Below are positions 1 through 9,748 of a DNA stretch of 43,708 nucleotides, one piece after another. The position numbers and the translations under genes were made by a program. Numbering within the stretch: the first letter of the stretch is position 1; every line of letters begins with the position of its first letter. This DNA comes from Gordonia effusa NBRC 100432 (GTDB taxonomy: Bacteria > Actinomycetota > Actinomycetes > Mycobacteriales > Mycobacteriaceae), in contig NZ_BAEH01000069.1 of assembly GCF_000241305.1 (NCBI RefSeq), positions 1-43,708 of the forward strand, written 5' to 3'. A model generated the notes under the pieces. The model was not told where the DNA came from. It made no database searches and saw nothing but the letters and a program-made list of their open reading frames with translations.

Positions 1-894
1 GGCAACACCATCTTGCTCAAACACGCGCCGCAATGCCCCGAGTCCGCGCTCGCGTTGCAGCAGATATTCCTCGACGCCGGATTCCCGGCGGGCGCCTACG
101 TGGACATTCGGGCGACCAACGACCAGGCGGCGACGATCATCGCCGACCCTCGTGTCGCCGCGGTGTCGCTGACCGGTTCCGAACGGGCGGGTGCTGCCGT
201 CGCCGAGATCGCCGGACGCAACCTCAAGAAGGTCGTCCTCGAGCTCGGCGGCTCTGATCCGTTCATTCTGCTCTCGTCCGATGACCTCGACGCCACCGTC
301 GACTCAGCGGTCGCCGCGCGACTGGATAACACCGGCCAGGCGTGCAACGCCGCTAAGCGATTCATCGTCGCCGACGACCTGTACGACCCATTTCTGGAGA
401 AGTTCACCGCCAAAATGCTCGCCGCGGGTGAGGGGATCGCGCCACTGTCATCTGAACGCGCTGCCCAAGGACTTGAGCAGCAGGTTGCCCGCGCGGTCGA
501 GCAGGGTGCTCAGCTAACCAGTGCCGGTGAACGTCGTGGTGCCTTCTACCCGCCTGCGGTACTGACCGACGTACGACCAGGTACCGACGCCTACCACCAG
601 GAACTATTCGGTCCAGTCGCGATCGTGCACCGCGTAGCCGACGAACAGGAGGCCATCTCCGTCGCCAACGACACCCCCTTCGGCCTCGGCTCCTATCTGT
701 TCACCACCGACCGCGAGCAGGCGCAGCGCGTAGCCGCGAAGATCGAGGCGGGCATGGTGTTCATCAATGGCGTGGGCGCCGAAGGAGCCGAACTCCCATT
801 CGGCGGCATCAAGCGCTCCGGCTTCGGCCGCGAACTAGGCCGATTCGGCATTGAGGAATTCATCAACAAGAAGATGATCCGAACGGTGGGCTAG
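1..894 (+). CDS. Aldehyde dehydrogenase (succinate-semialdehyde dehydrogenase-like), 5' end outside the window
   Basis: The reading frame is open from base 1 to a TAG at 892-894, so 297 C-terminal residues of a roughly 450-480 residue NAD(P)-dependent aldehyde dehydrogenase are seen. The catalytic general base lies in LELGGSDPF (Glu codon at 241-243) and the nucleophile in NTGQACNAAKR (Cys codon at 343-345). LFGPVA and the C-terminal ELPFGGIKRSGFGRELG are typical of the SSADH/GabD branch, which oxidises succinate semialdehyde to succinate; substrate is inferred from family resemblance only. The cofactor-binding N-terminal half is missing because of the window edge, not a mutation. The gene runs directly into a tandem repeat. 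Confidence 0.9.
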   Translation, partial: GNTILLKHAPQCPESALALQQIFLDAGFPAGAYVDIRATNDQAATIIADPRVAAVSLTGSERAGAAVAEIAGRNLKKVVLELGGSDPFILLSSDDLDATVDSAVAARLDNTGQACNAAKRFIVADDLYDPFLEKFTAKMLAAGEGIAPLSSERAAQGLEQQVARAVEQGAQLTSAGERRGAFYPPAVLTDVRPGTDAYHQELFGPVAIVHRVADEQEAISVANDTPFGLGSYLFTTDREQAQRVAAKIEAGMVFINGVGAEGAELPFGGIKRSGFGRELGRFGIEEFINKKMIRTVG

Positions 895-918
895 ATGGCT
901 CGCGCCGACGCCCTCCGG

Positions 919-1063
919 TGGTCGAGTGCGTCGGCAACCACCTCCGATGGTCGAGTGCCTCCGCAACCACCTCCGATGGTCGAGTGCCTCCGCAACCACC
1001 TCCGATGGTCGAGTGCCTCCGCAACCACCTCCGATGGTCGAGTGCGTCGTCGAGCTTGCGAGA
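919..1063. repeat. 29-bp tandem repeat, five units
   Basis: The word TGGTCGAGTG recurs at 919, 948, 977, 1006 and 1035, an exact 29-bp period. The inner units also share the linker CTCCGCAACCACCTCCGA; the first and last differ slightly. The unit looks like the outer end of the window's dispersed REP-like element repeated head to tail. It fills the gap between the aldehyde dehydrogenase and the next gene. Several frames stay open through it only because 29-bp units shift frame without stops; no protein is supported. Confidence 0.95.
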
Positions 1064-1080
1064 CGACGTGTATCGAGACC
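1035..1080. repeat. REP-like palindromic element at the end of the tandem array
   Basis: It begins TGGTCGAGTG and ends TGTATCGAGACC, the two conserved termini of the dispersed element seen in three other intergenic regions. The interior GTCGTCGAGCTTGCGAGACGAC is a 7-bp stem (GTCGTCG... / ...GACGAC) around a short loop. Confidence 0.8.
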
Positions 1081-1132
1081 TCCGACGCCCGAAATGCCAA
1101 CGCATCCAACGCCTTTAACCCCAGAACCAACC

Positions 1133-1804
1133 CTAGCGCGACCCCGGCCGGAACATCTTCGACGGTTTCATCCGGGTCGACTCAGGCAGCCAGCGATTGA
1201 CCGGACGTCGCATCGCGCACAACGCCGAGATAGCCAGCAATCCGGCCTGTATCCAGGCGACCAGAATCATCACCGACGACACGTCCGGATAGCGCAACAG
1301 CAGATCGATGCCGATCGGCACGCTCAAAATATTGACGACGACGGTGGCGACGAAGAAGTTGCGCACATGCCGACTGTGATGATTCGCGGCACCCACCAGC
1401 AACGGATACTCGATCGCCAGAAATACCACGATCATCACGAGCATGAACGGCGGAAAAAACCCTGCGATTGAGTCGACCTGATCGGCCGGGCTGGCGTTCT
1501 TCGGATCCTGCGCGATGCCGTCGATGAGGCGCTGGCGAAGCAGATCCGAGATCAGACCTAGATTCAGGAAGCCGTAGACGACGGTGATCAACCCCATCGC
1601 CGCGGCGCCCCACCACGCCACGCGAGCATGCAATGCCAGGGCGACCGGCGGTGGACCTGGGTCGACGGGGCGCACCGGGTACAGCGACGAGACGTCACGG
1701 TCCTTCGACGTTCGGGCGATCTCGGCCAGGTCGTCGGCGTCGAGTTCGGCCTGCGTCGGGATACGATCCGGCTGGTCGGGATCGGGGGAAATCTGCGAGC
1801 CCAT
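1133..1804 (-). CDS. Four-helix membrane protein of unknown function
   Basis: A 223-residue protein starting MGSQISPDPDQ. The first 75 residues are hydrophilic and Asp/Pro rich, followed by four hydrophobic segments at about 78-101, 122-147, 158-180 and 188-210, and a short basic tail. No catalytic motif is visible and I do not recognise a named family; such proteins are common in mycolata. The start at 1804 is chosen because upstream in-frame codons run through a remnant of another gene's 3' end (1821-1859). It is transcribed leftward toward the tandem repeat. Confidence 0.7.
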   Translation of the reverse strand: MGSQISPDPDQPDRIPTQAELDADDLAEIARTSKDRDVSSLYPVRPVDPGPPPVALALHARVAWWGAAAMGLITVVYGFLNLGLISDLLRQRLIDGIAQDPKNASPADQVDSIAGFFPPFMLVMIVVFLAIEYPLLVGAANHHSRHVRNFFVATVVVNILSVPIGIDLLLRYPDVSSVMILVAWIQAGLLAISALCAMRRPVNRWLPESTRMKPSKMFRPGSR

Positions 1805-1820
1805 ATCTCGATACTGCCAC

Positions 1821-1859
1821 CTGACCGCTAACGAGTGATCTTCAGCATCCTTCCGACCG
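1821..1859 (-). pseudogene. Remnant of a second copy of the 3' end of the beta-propeller gene
   Basis: These 39 bp match 3112-3150, the last codons of the secreted propeller gene, at 37 of 39 positions. On the minus strand the frame still reads VGRMLKITR followed by a stop, against VGRMLKISR and stop in the intact gene. Nothing upstream of it resembles the rest of that gene, so only the tail survives. Together the two copies bracket the 1869-3105 module as direct repeats. Confidence 0.75.
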
Positions 1860-1868
1860 CCGGATCCC

Positions 1869-2276
1869 CTACGCACATTCATTTCGCGCCGGTTCACGGA
1901 CCAGCGCACTGAATACGACAACAGGTACCACCATGAGGAGCACATTTGACGCCCACCAGAGGGTACTGAAGTCTCCTCGGAAGGCCCAAAATGCGATCGC
2001 CATGAATCCCGCACAGAAAGTAAGTGTGAGACCGCAGGCGAGAACCAGCCTGCCGTGGACATTGCCGATTCTCATTAGGTACACACCGAGGAATCCAACT
2101 GCGGTGGCGGCGATATCGAGCGGTAAGAAGGACCAGTTCCAGGCCTGGACGATCGGATTAGAGTAGTCGCGAAATGCCGCGTCTTTTGGAATCACGTCGA
2201 CGCTGACCGCTACCCAATACAAGACGAGCGCGGTGTCAACGACCAGTAGAACAACTTTGCTGAATTTCAATGGCAT
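1869..2276 (-). CDS. Small four-helix membrane protein, YvaD/DUF5360-like
   Basis: A 135-residue protein starting MPLKFSKVVLLVVDTALV. Four hydrophobic helices lie at about 6-26, 44-66, 72-97 and 103-125, with a conserved-looking NPIVQAWNWSFLPLDIAATAVG segment between the first two. Size, topology and the NW-S-LPLD motif fit the DUF5360/YvaD family as I recall it; the function of that family is unknown. It is transcribed divergently from a TetR-family gene, and a 20-bp palindrome lies between them, so it is probably the TetR protein's target. A longer frame upstream to 2342 exists, but residues before MPLKF are basic and unlike a membrane-protein start. Confidence 0.72.
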   Translation of the reverse strand: MPLKFSKVVLLVVDTALVLYWVAVSVDVIPKDAAFRDYSNPIVQAWNWSFLPLDIAATAVGFLGVYLMRIGNVHGRLVLACGLTLTFCAGFMAIAFWAFRGDFSTLWWASNVLLMVVPVVVFSALVREPARNECA

Positions 2277-2341
2277 TCGGGCTCCCAAGGTTCCTCGTCC
2301 GACACTCGGTTGTCTCGCCCCAGTCCTGAGACGCTTGCGCA

Positions 2342-2361
2342 CATACAGACCGGTTGGTATG
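2342..2361. promoter_or_regulatory. Operator palindrome for the divergent TetR gene
   Basis: CATACAGACCGGTTGGTATG is symmetric at 16 of 20 positions around an ACCGGT centre. This resembles the autoregulatory elements of gamma-butyrolactone receptor-type TetR proteins (family knowledge). It overlaps a plausible rightward promoter, TTGCGC at 2335-2340 and TATGTT at 2358-2363 with 17-bp spacing, so binding would block transcription of the regulator and, by position, of the leftward membrane-protein gene. Confidence 0.75.
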
Positions 2362-2436
2362 TTTCTACGGTACTCGACTAGCCACCACCGCGCTGACCTA
2401 GCAGGGCTCCGAGTACCTACCGACAGGGACGACTCT

Positions 2437-3105
2437 TTGACTCAAGAACGGTCGATGACGACCCGAACAGCGCTCATGCGGGCCGCGGCGGACGCTATCG
2501 AAGCAACCGGTTACGACGCGGCGTCGGTCGCATCGATCATCGACCGCGCGGATGTCACCAAAGGTGCTCTATACCACCACTTTCCGTCCAAAGCCGCGCT
2601 CGCACGCGCTCTGGTAGACGACCAGTTCGCGCCCGTTCTCACTAGGCCGACCGTGGATGGCGAGCCTCTGCTCCACATCGCTGAAGTCACCCTCAACGCA
2701 GTACAGGCCCTAGTTGGTGAGCCAGAGTTCCGGGCCGCATTCGGTTTGGTCGTGGACCGACCTCGGCCTGAAGTCGGTGACATCACCTGGCCGCTCAGCG
2801 AGTGGCGGAGGGTTTTGGCGGAACTTTTCGCTTCGGCGGGTGAGCAAGGCGATCTCGTCGCGGACGCAGACCCGGCCGTCGAGGCCGCCCTGGTCGTGAC
2901 GTTTGTCGTGGGGCAGTTCTCAATCAGTCGATCCATCGGGAATTACGACGACATCTTGCCCACCCTGCTTCAATTTTGGATAACAACGATCAATCGCGTA
3001 GCGGTAGCGGAAAAGCGCGGCCAGTCGGTAGTCGCATGGCAACAACTCGTCAACGACGTCGACCTCACCAAGCGATCGCAAAATTCTGCAGAACCAATGG
3101 GATAA
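2437..3105 (+). CDS. TetR-family regulator, gamma-butyrolactone-receptor-like
   Basis: A 222-residue protein. The N-terminal helix-turn-helix region, ALMRAAADAIEATGYDAAS through VTKGALYHHFPSKAALARAL, closely follows the ScbR/ArpA subfamily pattern; the C-terminal two thirds is the ligand-binding and dimer domain, with no identifiable ligand. The TTG at 2437 is preferred because AGGG lies 8-12 nt upstream; ATG at 2455 is the alternative. The frame runs further upstream to 2233, but that part crosses the operator and the membrane-protein start. It probably represses itself and the divergent membrane gene through the palindrome at 2342-2361. The module sits between direct copies of a neighbouring gene's tail, suggesting it was inserted there. 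Confidence 0.85.
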   Translation: MTQERSMTTRTALMRAAADAIEATGYDAASVASIIDRADVTKGALYHHFPSKAALARALVDDQFAPVLTRPTVDGEPLLHIAEVTLNAVQALVGEPEFRAAFGLVVDRPRPEVGDITWPLSEWRRVLAELFASAGEQGDLVADADPAVEAALVVTFVVGQFSISRSIGNYDDILPTLLQFWITTINRVAVAEKRGQSVVAWQQLVNDVDLTKRSQNSAEPMG

Positions 3106-3118
3106 TTCACCCTGACCG

Positions 3119-4546
3119 CTAGCGACTGATCTTCAGCATCCTTCCGACCGTCGCCTGCCATAACGTGCCGTCCGACGTTATGGTGCCGGTCAGTTCCAAC
3201 GGTTCATCGACGGGCGCGTCGCCGACCTTGCGAGTTTTGACGCGCGCCCCAGTCGCGAAGTCGGTGGCGATGTAGTAGACGGGACCCAACTGCTGGATAG
3301 CTCCCGGCACGTACGGGCCATACCCGACGGCGTGAATCAGCCCGTCCGCACGTGACAACTTCGGCAGCGTCGCGATTCGGTCGCCGTTCTCCCAGATCCG
3401 TTTGCAGCCGTGCTCGGACACATCGATACGTGTTGCTCCGCCCCGGAATCCGGCGTTGGCCGGCGCACTCGGCCCGGTCACCGCCATCGGTGGATACTGG
3501 TATCCGTAAGTTGACGGGATCACCAGCGAATTGCCCCACGCCATCGGGGAGTTTTCGGTGCCCTGACCCGACGTCGTGAACGCCGGTGTCCGGCATACGA
3601 GTGAGCCGTCGTCGCTTCGGTAGACGAGGAGATTCGGTCGTCGAGCGGCATTGTCGACGATGGCAACCCAACTATCTCCGCCTGGACCGAAATACGTTGG
3701 CGTGGTGCCTGATCCCCAGGTCAACTGCCCGGGTTTACGTGCCGGCCCACGGTCATATGCCCGACGCCACACGGTCCGCGGCACACCGTCGACGCCGGCC
3801 GTCATCTCATAGAGGGCGTGGGTGGTGATGATCGACGCCCCGCTGGGCCGGATCGTCAAACCGTTGCCGAGTTGTTCTCCCGCAGGGAGTTTCGTCGAGC
3901 GTACGACACGCCGTCCAGCTCGGTACGTCACCGTGCCGACAGTTCCGTTGGTCGTAGCGAACCACACTCGGCCTTGCCAATCCGGAGCAAGCCCGGTGAC
4001 GGCATCGGCGGGCGAAAGGTGTTGCCGTACATCAGTTCGCTCGGAAACGTAGAGCTGCCAGCCGCGTCCAGTCCGACGATGAGCCACCCGCAGAATCGCA
4101 CCCGAGCCATCAGCGACGACCACCCGATCGTGATCATCGAGGTAACCGTAGACGCCACCGAGCAAGCCGCCCTTGGCTAGCGGCAGACGTGTTAGCACCG
4201 CCGCCGTCCGTGGGTCGAATAACGTCACCGTCGGAACGGCGAAGCCGCCCGCGCCGATGTAGTTGGTGCACAACGACACTGGAAGCCCATCAGAACCAAC
4301 AAAAGTCGCCGCACATGCACCGCCGGATATCGAGGACGCCGCGAGCCGGGCGGCACGACCGGGTCCCGGATTACCGGTGGAATCGGCCGACTGCGGATCG
4401 CCGTGCATCAACGACGTTCCGGCGGGCCCAACACCCGACGTCGGGCCGGGTGCGGCCGCCGCTGTCGTCGCGGAAAGGCCCATCACTACCGAACACACCA
4501 ACAAAGCAGTCATTGCGCGATTGATAATCGCAGTGTGACAACGCAT
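3119..4546 (-). CDS. Secreted beta-propeller-like protein of unknown function
   Basis: A 475-residue protein. The N-terminus (MRCHTAIINRAMTALLVCSVV...ATTAAAAPG) is a typical signal peptide, cleaved near residue 32. The mature part is rich in short blade-like repeats such as VVVADGSGAILRV, GRVWFATTNGTVGTV and DGTLWQATVGRMLKI, as in PQQ-like or NHL-like propellers, and has three to four spaced cysteines that could form disulfides outside the cell. No catalytic motif is visible. The start at 4546 lacks a clear ribosome site; an ATG at 4513 is possible. The final 39 bp are duplicated at 1821-1859. It follows the lipase gene on the same strand, separated by a strong hairpin. Confidence 0.75.
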   Translation of the reverse strand: MRCHTAIINRAMTALLVCSVVMGLSATTAAAAPGPTSGVGPAGTSLMHGDPQSADSTGNPGPGRAARLAASSISGGACAATFVGSDGLPVSLCTNYIGAGGFAVPTVTLFDPRTAAVLTRLPLAKGGLLGGVYGYLDDHDRVVVADGSGAILRVAHRRTGRGWQLYVSERTDVRQHLSPADAVTGLAPDWQGRVWFATTNGTVGTVTYRAGRRVVRSTKLPAGEQLGNGLTIRPSGASIITTHALYEMTAGVDGVPRTVWRRAYDRGPARKPGQLTWGSGTTPTYFGPGGDSWVAIVDNAARRPNLLVYRSDDGSLVCRTPAFTTSGQGTENSPMAWGNSLVIPSTYGYQYPPMAVTGPSAPANAGFRGGATRIDVSEHGCKRIWENGDRIATLPKLSRADGLIHAVGYGPYVPGAIQQLGPVYYIATDFATGARVKTRKVGDAPVDEPLELTGTITSDGTLWQATVGRMLKISR

Positions 4547-4586
4547 TTGACTATGCAAACATATGGCATACACCGCCGGCCACGTT

Positions 4587-4625
4587 ACGGTCAGGTTGAT
4601 TGGTTCGGGCAATCAACCTGACCGT
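4587..4625 (-). terminator. Hairpin terminator after the lipase gene
   Basis: A perfect 16-bp stem (ACGGTCAGGTTGATTG at 4587-4602 with its complement at 4610-4625) around a 7-nt loop lies just downstream of the lipase stop at 4643 and about 40 bp upstream of the next start. There is no T-run, as is common in this order. Confidence 0.75.
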
Positions 4626-4642
4626 GTTGTCCGCTCAAATCT

Positions 4643-5917
4643 TCACTGAGACAGGTGAGTCAGCAGAAAATTCGTCGCAGGCAGAAGCGTGGTCACCATC
4701 GGCAGTGCGTGATTAACCACCAGCCCCGGGAAGATCGGCGGGATGGTGTTGGTCACCAGGGTGACGTTGGCGCCCTGCCGTTTCCAGTCTTTGTATAGCT
4801 GATTCACCTGTCCGTACGGAATCACGTCGTCGCTGATGCCGCCTTCGATTAGTACCGGGGCATTCGGCTTGAGTTTGCCGATTCGCTGATCGGCGATCAT
4901 CGCTTGAATCTCGGGATAACGTTTGATGACCGAGGACAACGACTCGCCTGACCGTGTCCATTGACTGGTCCGCTGAAATCCGAAGTTGAGTCCGGTGTCG
5001 CCGATGCACTGTGTCGCAGTGTTTTTCAGCGCGGCTTTGCCATTGGCGTTTGTTTCCTTGGCGAGAATCGGAGCCAGGGCGGGGTACCGAGCGTCGAGTC
5101 CGTTGATGGCGTAGGCGATTCCACCGGCGATGAAGGTGCCGTCGATTCGGTCGATGACCTTCGACAGGTCCGCTGGCGGCGCACCCGCATAGGTCGCCTT
5201 CACCGCGAGGTCGGGTGCATAGCTCGATGCCAGCTCAGCAGCCGACGCGGCCGCACCTCCGCCTTGTGAGTATCCGGAGAAAGCGATCGGAGACCCCTTG
5301 GGCGCCTTCGCAACTCGTAGTGCGGCACGTGCGGCGTCGAGCATCGCGTGGCCGGACTCGGCACGATTGACGTAGGTATGAATACCAGGGGTCCCCATAC
5401 CGATGTAGTCGGTGATCGCTACTCGAACACCATTGAGGAGAAGCAGATTCATCTCCAAACCGGTGTAATTGACCGCGATGGAGGGTTTGGTGGGATCAAT
5501 GCTCAGCGGGAACGCCATCATTTTCGAACCGGCGCACTGGTCACCCTGCCCGACGGTGCCGGGCCCGAGCACGACGGTCGGACGCGGTCCCCTGCCTCGC
5601 CACGCCGCGGTCGGCTCGATGACGGTGCCGGTTACCGCAGCAGGCTTTCCGTCCTGGTAGGTAGAGGTGTACATCACCCGTGTCGCGGTCCCCGGCCATT
5701 GGTTCGCGATCCCGGGAATCTGCAGGAGCAATGGCGACGGTTGACTGCGAATGACCGCGCCCGGCGTGGCGTCAAACTTGGCTGGCGGCGTGTAGAAATC
5801 GGCGGCCGACGTCGGCGGCGCGATGACCCCGGCAACCCCGATCGCAAGCGCGACGGTCGTCGCGGCCGAGGCTAGTCTGCCGAACCGTCTTGAGATAGAT
5901 CCGAGATTTTGTTTCAC
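4643..5917 (-). CDS. Secreted lipase, LIP family (Candida lipase-like alpha/beta hydrolase)
   Basis: A 424-residue protein with a twin-basic signal peptide (RRFGRLASAATTVALAIGVAG, cleavage near A39). The alpha/beta-hydrolase core has the nucleophile elbow GYSQGG with Ser217, a candidate acid in ISDDVIP (Asp363 or Asp364) and a His in VNHALP (His403), in the order and spacing of the secreted lipase family PF03583. Expected action is hydrolysis of long-chain acylglycerols or related esters outside the cell. Cys128 and Cys304 may pair. The start ATG at 5917 gives a full-length family member. It is divergent from the formylglycine-generating enzyme gene. Confidence 0.9.
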   Translation of the reverse strand: MKQNLGSISRRFGRLASAATTVALAIGVAGVIAPPTSAADFYTPPAKFDATPGAVIRSQPSPLLLQIPGIANQWPGTATRVMYTSTYQDGKPAAVTGTVIEPTAAWRGRGPRPTVVLGPGTVGQGDQCAGSKMMAFPLSIDPTKPSIAVNYTGLEMNLLLLNGVRVAITDYIGMGTPGIHTYVNRAESGHAMLDAARAALRVAKAPKGSPIAFSGYSQGGGAAASAAELASSYAPDLAVKATYAGAPPADLSKVIDRIDGTFIAGGIAYAINGLDARYPALAPILAKETNANGKAALKNTATQCIGDTGLNFGFQRTSQWTRSGESLSSVIKRYPEIQAMIADQRIGKLKPNAPVLIEGGISDDVIPYGQVNQLYKDWKRQGANVTLVTNTIPPIFPGLVVNHALPMVTTLLPATNFLLTHLSQ

Positions 5918-6025
5918 AGAAAAGTAATCTAAACCACTGCCTCGCCCGACGCTACTCGCGGGTAAGTTCGCCTAACTCGCGCGCGTCCAGACCGCCCGCG
6001 CCAATGACGCGTAAATTCGATCTCC

Positions 6026-6922
6026 GTGGCAGATATGGTGACCATCCCCGGCGGCGAGTACCTGATGGGCTCGACGCGGCATTACCCGGAGGAACGACCA
6101 GTCCGGCCGGTTCAGGTGTCGTCATTCCGGATCGACGCTCGGGCGATCACCAATGCCCAGTTCGCTGAGTTCGTTGCCGCCACCGGCTATGTCACCCTCG
6201 CCGAGCAGCCTTTGGATCCTTCGCGGTATCCCGGCGCCGACCCGGAATTGCTCAAGCCGGGCGGGCTGGTGTTTCACCAAACCCCAGAGCCGGTGGAATT
6301 GCACGACCTCACGCAATGGTGGGCATATGTGCCCGGAGCGAACTGGCGTGCCCCGCACGGACCGCAGTCCTCACTGCACGGCCTCGACGATCACCCCGTC
6401 GTGCAGGTTTGTCACGCCGATGCCGCCGCCTACGCGCGGTGGCGTGGCGTCCGGCTGCCAACCGAGGCAGAGTGGGAGTTCGCCGCACGCGGCGGGTTGG
6501 CGTCGCAGCCTTACACCTGGGGTGCCGACGCCGACGACGATCCCCCCTATCGTGTAAACCGATGGCGAGGTGAATTCCCTTGGCAGAATACAGCTTCCGA
6601 TGGTTTCGAGTCGACGGCGCCGGTCGGCAGCTTCGAGCCAAACGGCTACGGCCTCTATGACATGGCGGGTAATGTCTGGGAGTGGACCGACACGTGGTGG
6701 ACACACCATCACGCCGTCGAGACCTCACCATGTTGCGGCCCCGACGTCGCCATGCAGCGATCGATGGGTCCGGGCGACGACGTCGGGCGGCGGGTGATCA
6801 AAGGGGGGTCGCATCTCTGCGCGCCGAATTATTGCCTGCGCTACCGGCCAGCGGCGCGCCAACCGGAGGCTATCGACTCGGCAACTTGCCATCTCGGATT
6901 CCGTTGCGCGGCAGACGAATAG
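6026..6922 (+). CDS. Formylglycine-generating enzyme (sulfatase-modifying factor) homologue
   Basis: A 298-residue protein with the whole FGE-sulfatase fold: MVTIPGGEYLMGS at the start, the central LPTEAEWEFAARGG, YDMAGNVWEW, and the C-terminal GGSHLCAPNYCLRYRPAAR. Cys265 and Cys270 are spaced C-x4-C like the copper-binding catalytic pair of Streptomyces and human FGE, so the protein should be an active oxidase converting the Cys of a CxPxR motif to formylglycine in sulfatases. GTG at 6026 is the start because MVTIPGG is the usual N-terminus of the fold. No sulfatase gene is within the window, so the client is elsewhere. Confidence 0.92.
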   Translation: MADMVTIPGGEYLMGSTRHYPEERPVRPVQVSSFRIDARAITNAQFAEFVAATGYVTLAEQPLDPSRYPGADPELLKPGGLVFHQTPEPVELHDLTQWWAYVPGANWRAPHGPQSSLHGLDDHPVVQVCHADAAAYARWRGVRLPTEAEWEFAARGGLASQPYTWGADADDDPPYRVNRWRGEFPWQNTASDGFESTAPVGSFEPNGYGLYDMAGNVWEWTDTWWTHHHAVETSPCCGPDVAMQRSMGPGDDVGRRVIKGGSHLCAPNYCLRYRPAARQPEAIDSATCHLGFRCAADE

Positions 6923-6954
6923 ATAGGCGTCGCCAGCCGAGGCCAAACCACCGC

Positions 6955-7067
6955 TGGTCGGGTGTATCGAGCCCCCCAAGACGAACACCCCTGCCGCACA
7001 ACGATTTCCAACTCACCGGGTCTCGATACACGCGCGTCTCGCTCCACTCGGCGAGCGCACTCGACCA
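6955..7067 (+). repeat. Composite palindromic element, copy 1, with a 29-bp deletion
   Basis: It starts TGGTCG, reads through GTGTATCGAG, a core with GACGAACACCCCTGCCGCAC, then GGTCTCGATACACGCGCG and ends GCGCACTCGACCA. It lines up with the 142-bp copy at 35806-35947 but lacks 29 bp of the left arm. It lies between the formylglycine-generating enzyme and asd genes. Confidence 0.8.
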
Positions 7068-7231
7068 ACCAGGGCACGCGCGTCTCGCTCCGCTCGGCGA
7101 GCGCACTCGACCGACGAACCAACCGCTGGTCGAGTGCCCGGCGAGGCGCCAGCCGAGCCCAAACCACCGCTGGTCGAGTGCCCGGCGAGGCGCCAGCCGA
7201 GGCGGGTGTATCGAGACCCCGCGACGCAGCT
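7068..7231. repeat. Cluster of single REP-like palindromes
   Basis: The rest of the gap before asd is made of monomers: one with core CGTCTCGCTCCGCTCGGCGAGCG, split here over two arms, ending CACTCGACC near 7110, and two of the TGGTCGAGTGCCCGGCGAGG type at about 7132 and 7171, the last ending TGTATCGAGACC at about 7218. No gene is supported in the 311-bp gap. Confidence 0.8.
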
Positions 7232-7233
7232 CG

Positions 7234-9524
<2,291 letters not shown>

Positions 9525-9625
9525 GCCGTTGAACCTTTCCGTTGCCGATTCAGATACGCCCTGCAACCTTACCGGTCTGCTCGATCGGGCGAACACCGCC
9601 GTTACGCCCGCTCACCCGGTGCCGG

Positions 9626-9694
9626 GAAATTCGTCCGAATAGTGCGCGACCGAGGGCACTATGCCCTTGGCGGGTCACTATTCGGACGAATTTC
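9626..9694. repeat. Two-stem palindrome H1 in a divergent promoter region
   Basis: The outer arms are 19 bp and perfect (9626-9644 with 9676-9694, containing TTCGTCCGAATAGTG). The inner stem is AGGGCA-cta-TGCCCT at 9653-9667. It lies between the starts of ask (leftward) and the mannosyltransferase (rightward), so it cannot end either transcript. Arm and loop sequences recur at 27427-27495. Confidence 0.85.
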
Positions 9695-9748
9695 GCAGGC
9701 GCCCGTGTCTGAATACGCACCGCCAGGCACACCGCCTACCATCACGTT

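Noticed and set aside
919..1063. CRISPR-like array
   Set aside because: Units are contiguous copies without unique spacers, and no cas gene is present.
895..1471. Several small open frames through the 29-bp repeat
   Set aside because: They are translations of the repeat in shifted frames and have no independent sequence support.
2233..2436. N-terminal extension of the TetR frame
   Set aside because: It crosses the operator and the start of the divergent membrane-protein gene and adds no known domain.
5958..5978. Possible IdeR/DtxR iron box between the lipase and FGE genes (TAAGTTCGCCTAACT)
   Set aside because: About 11 of 15 positions fit the centre of the consensus, and neither neighbour is an iron-uptake gene; too weak to call.
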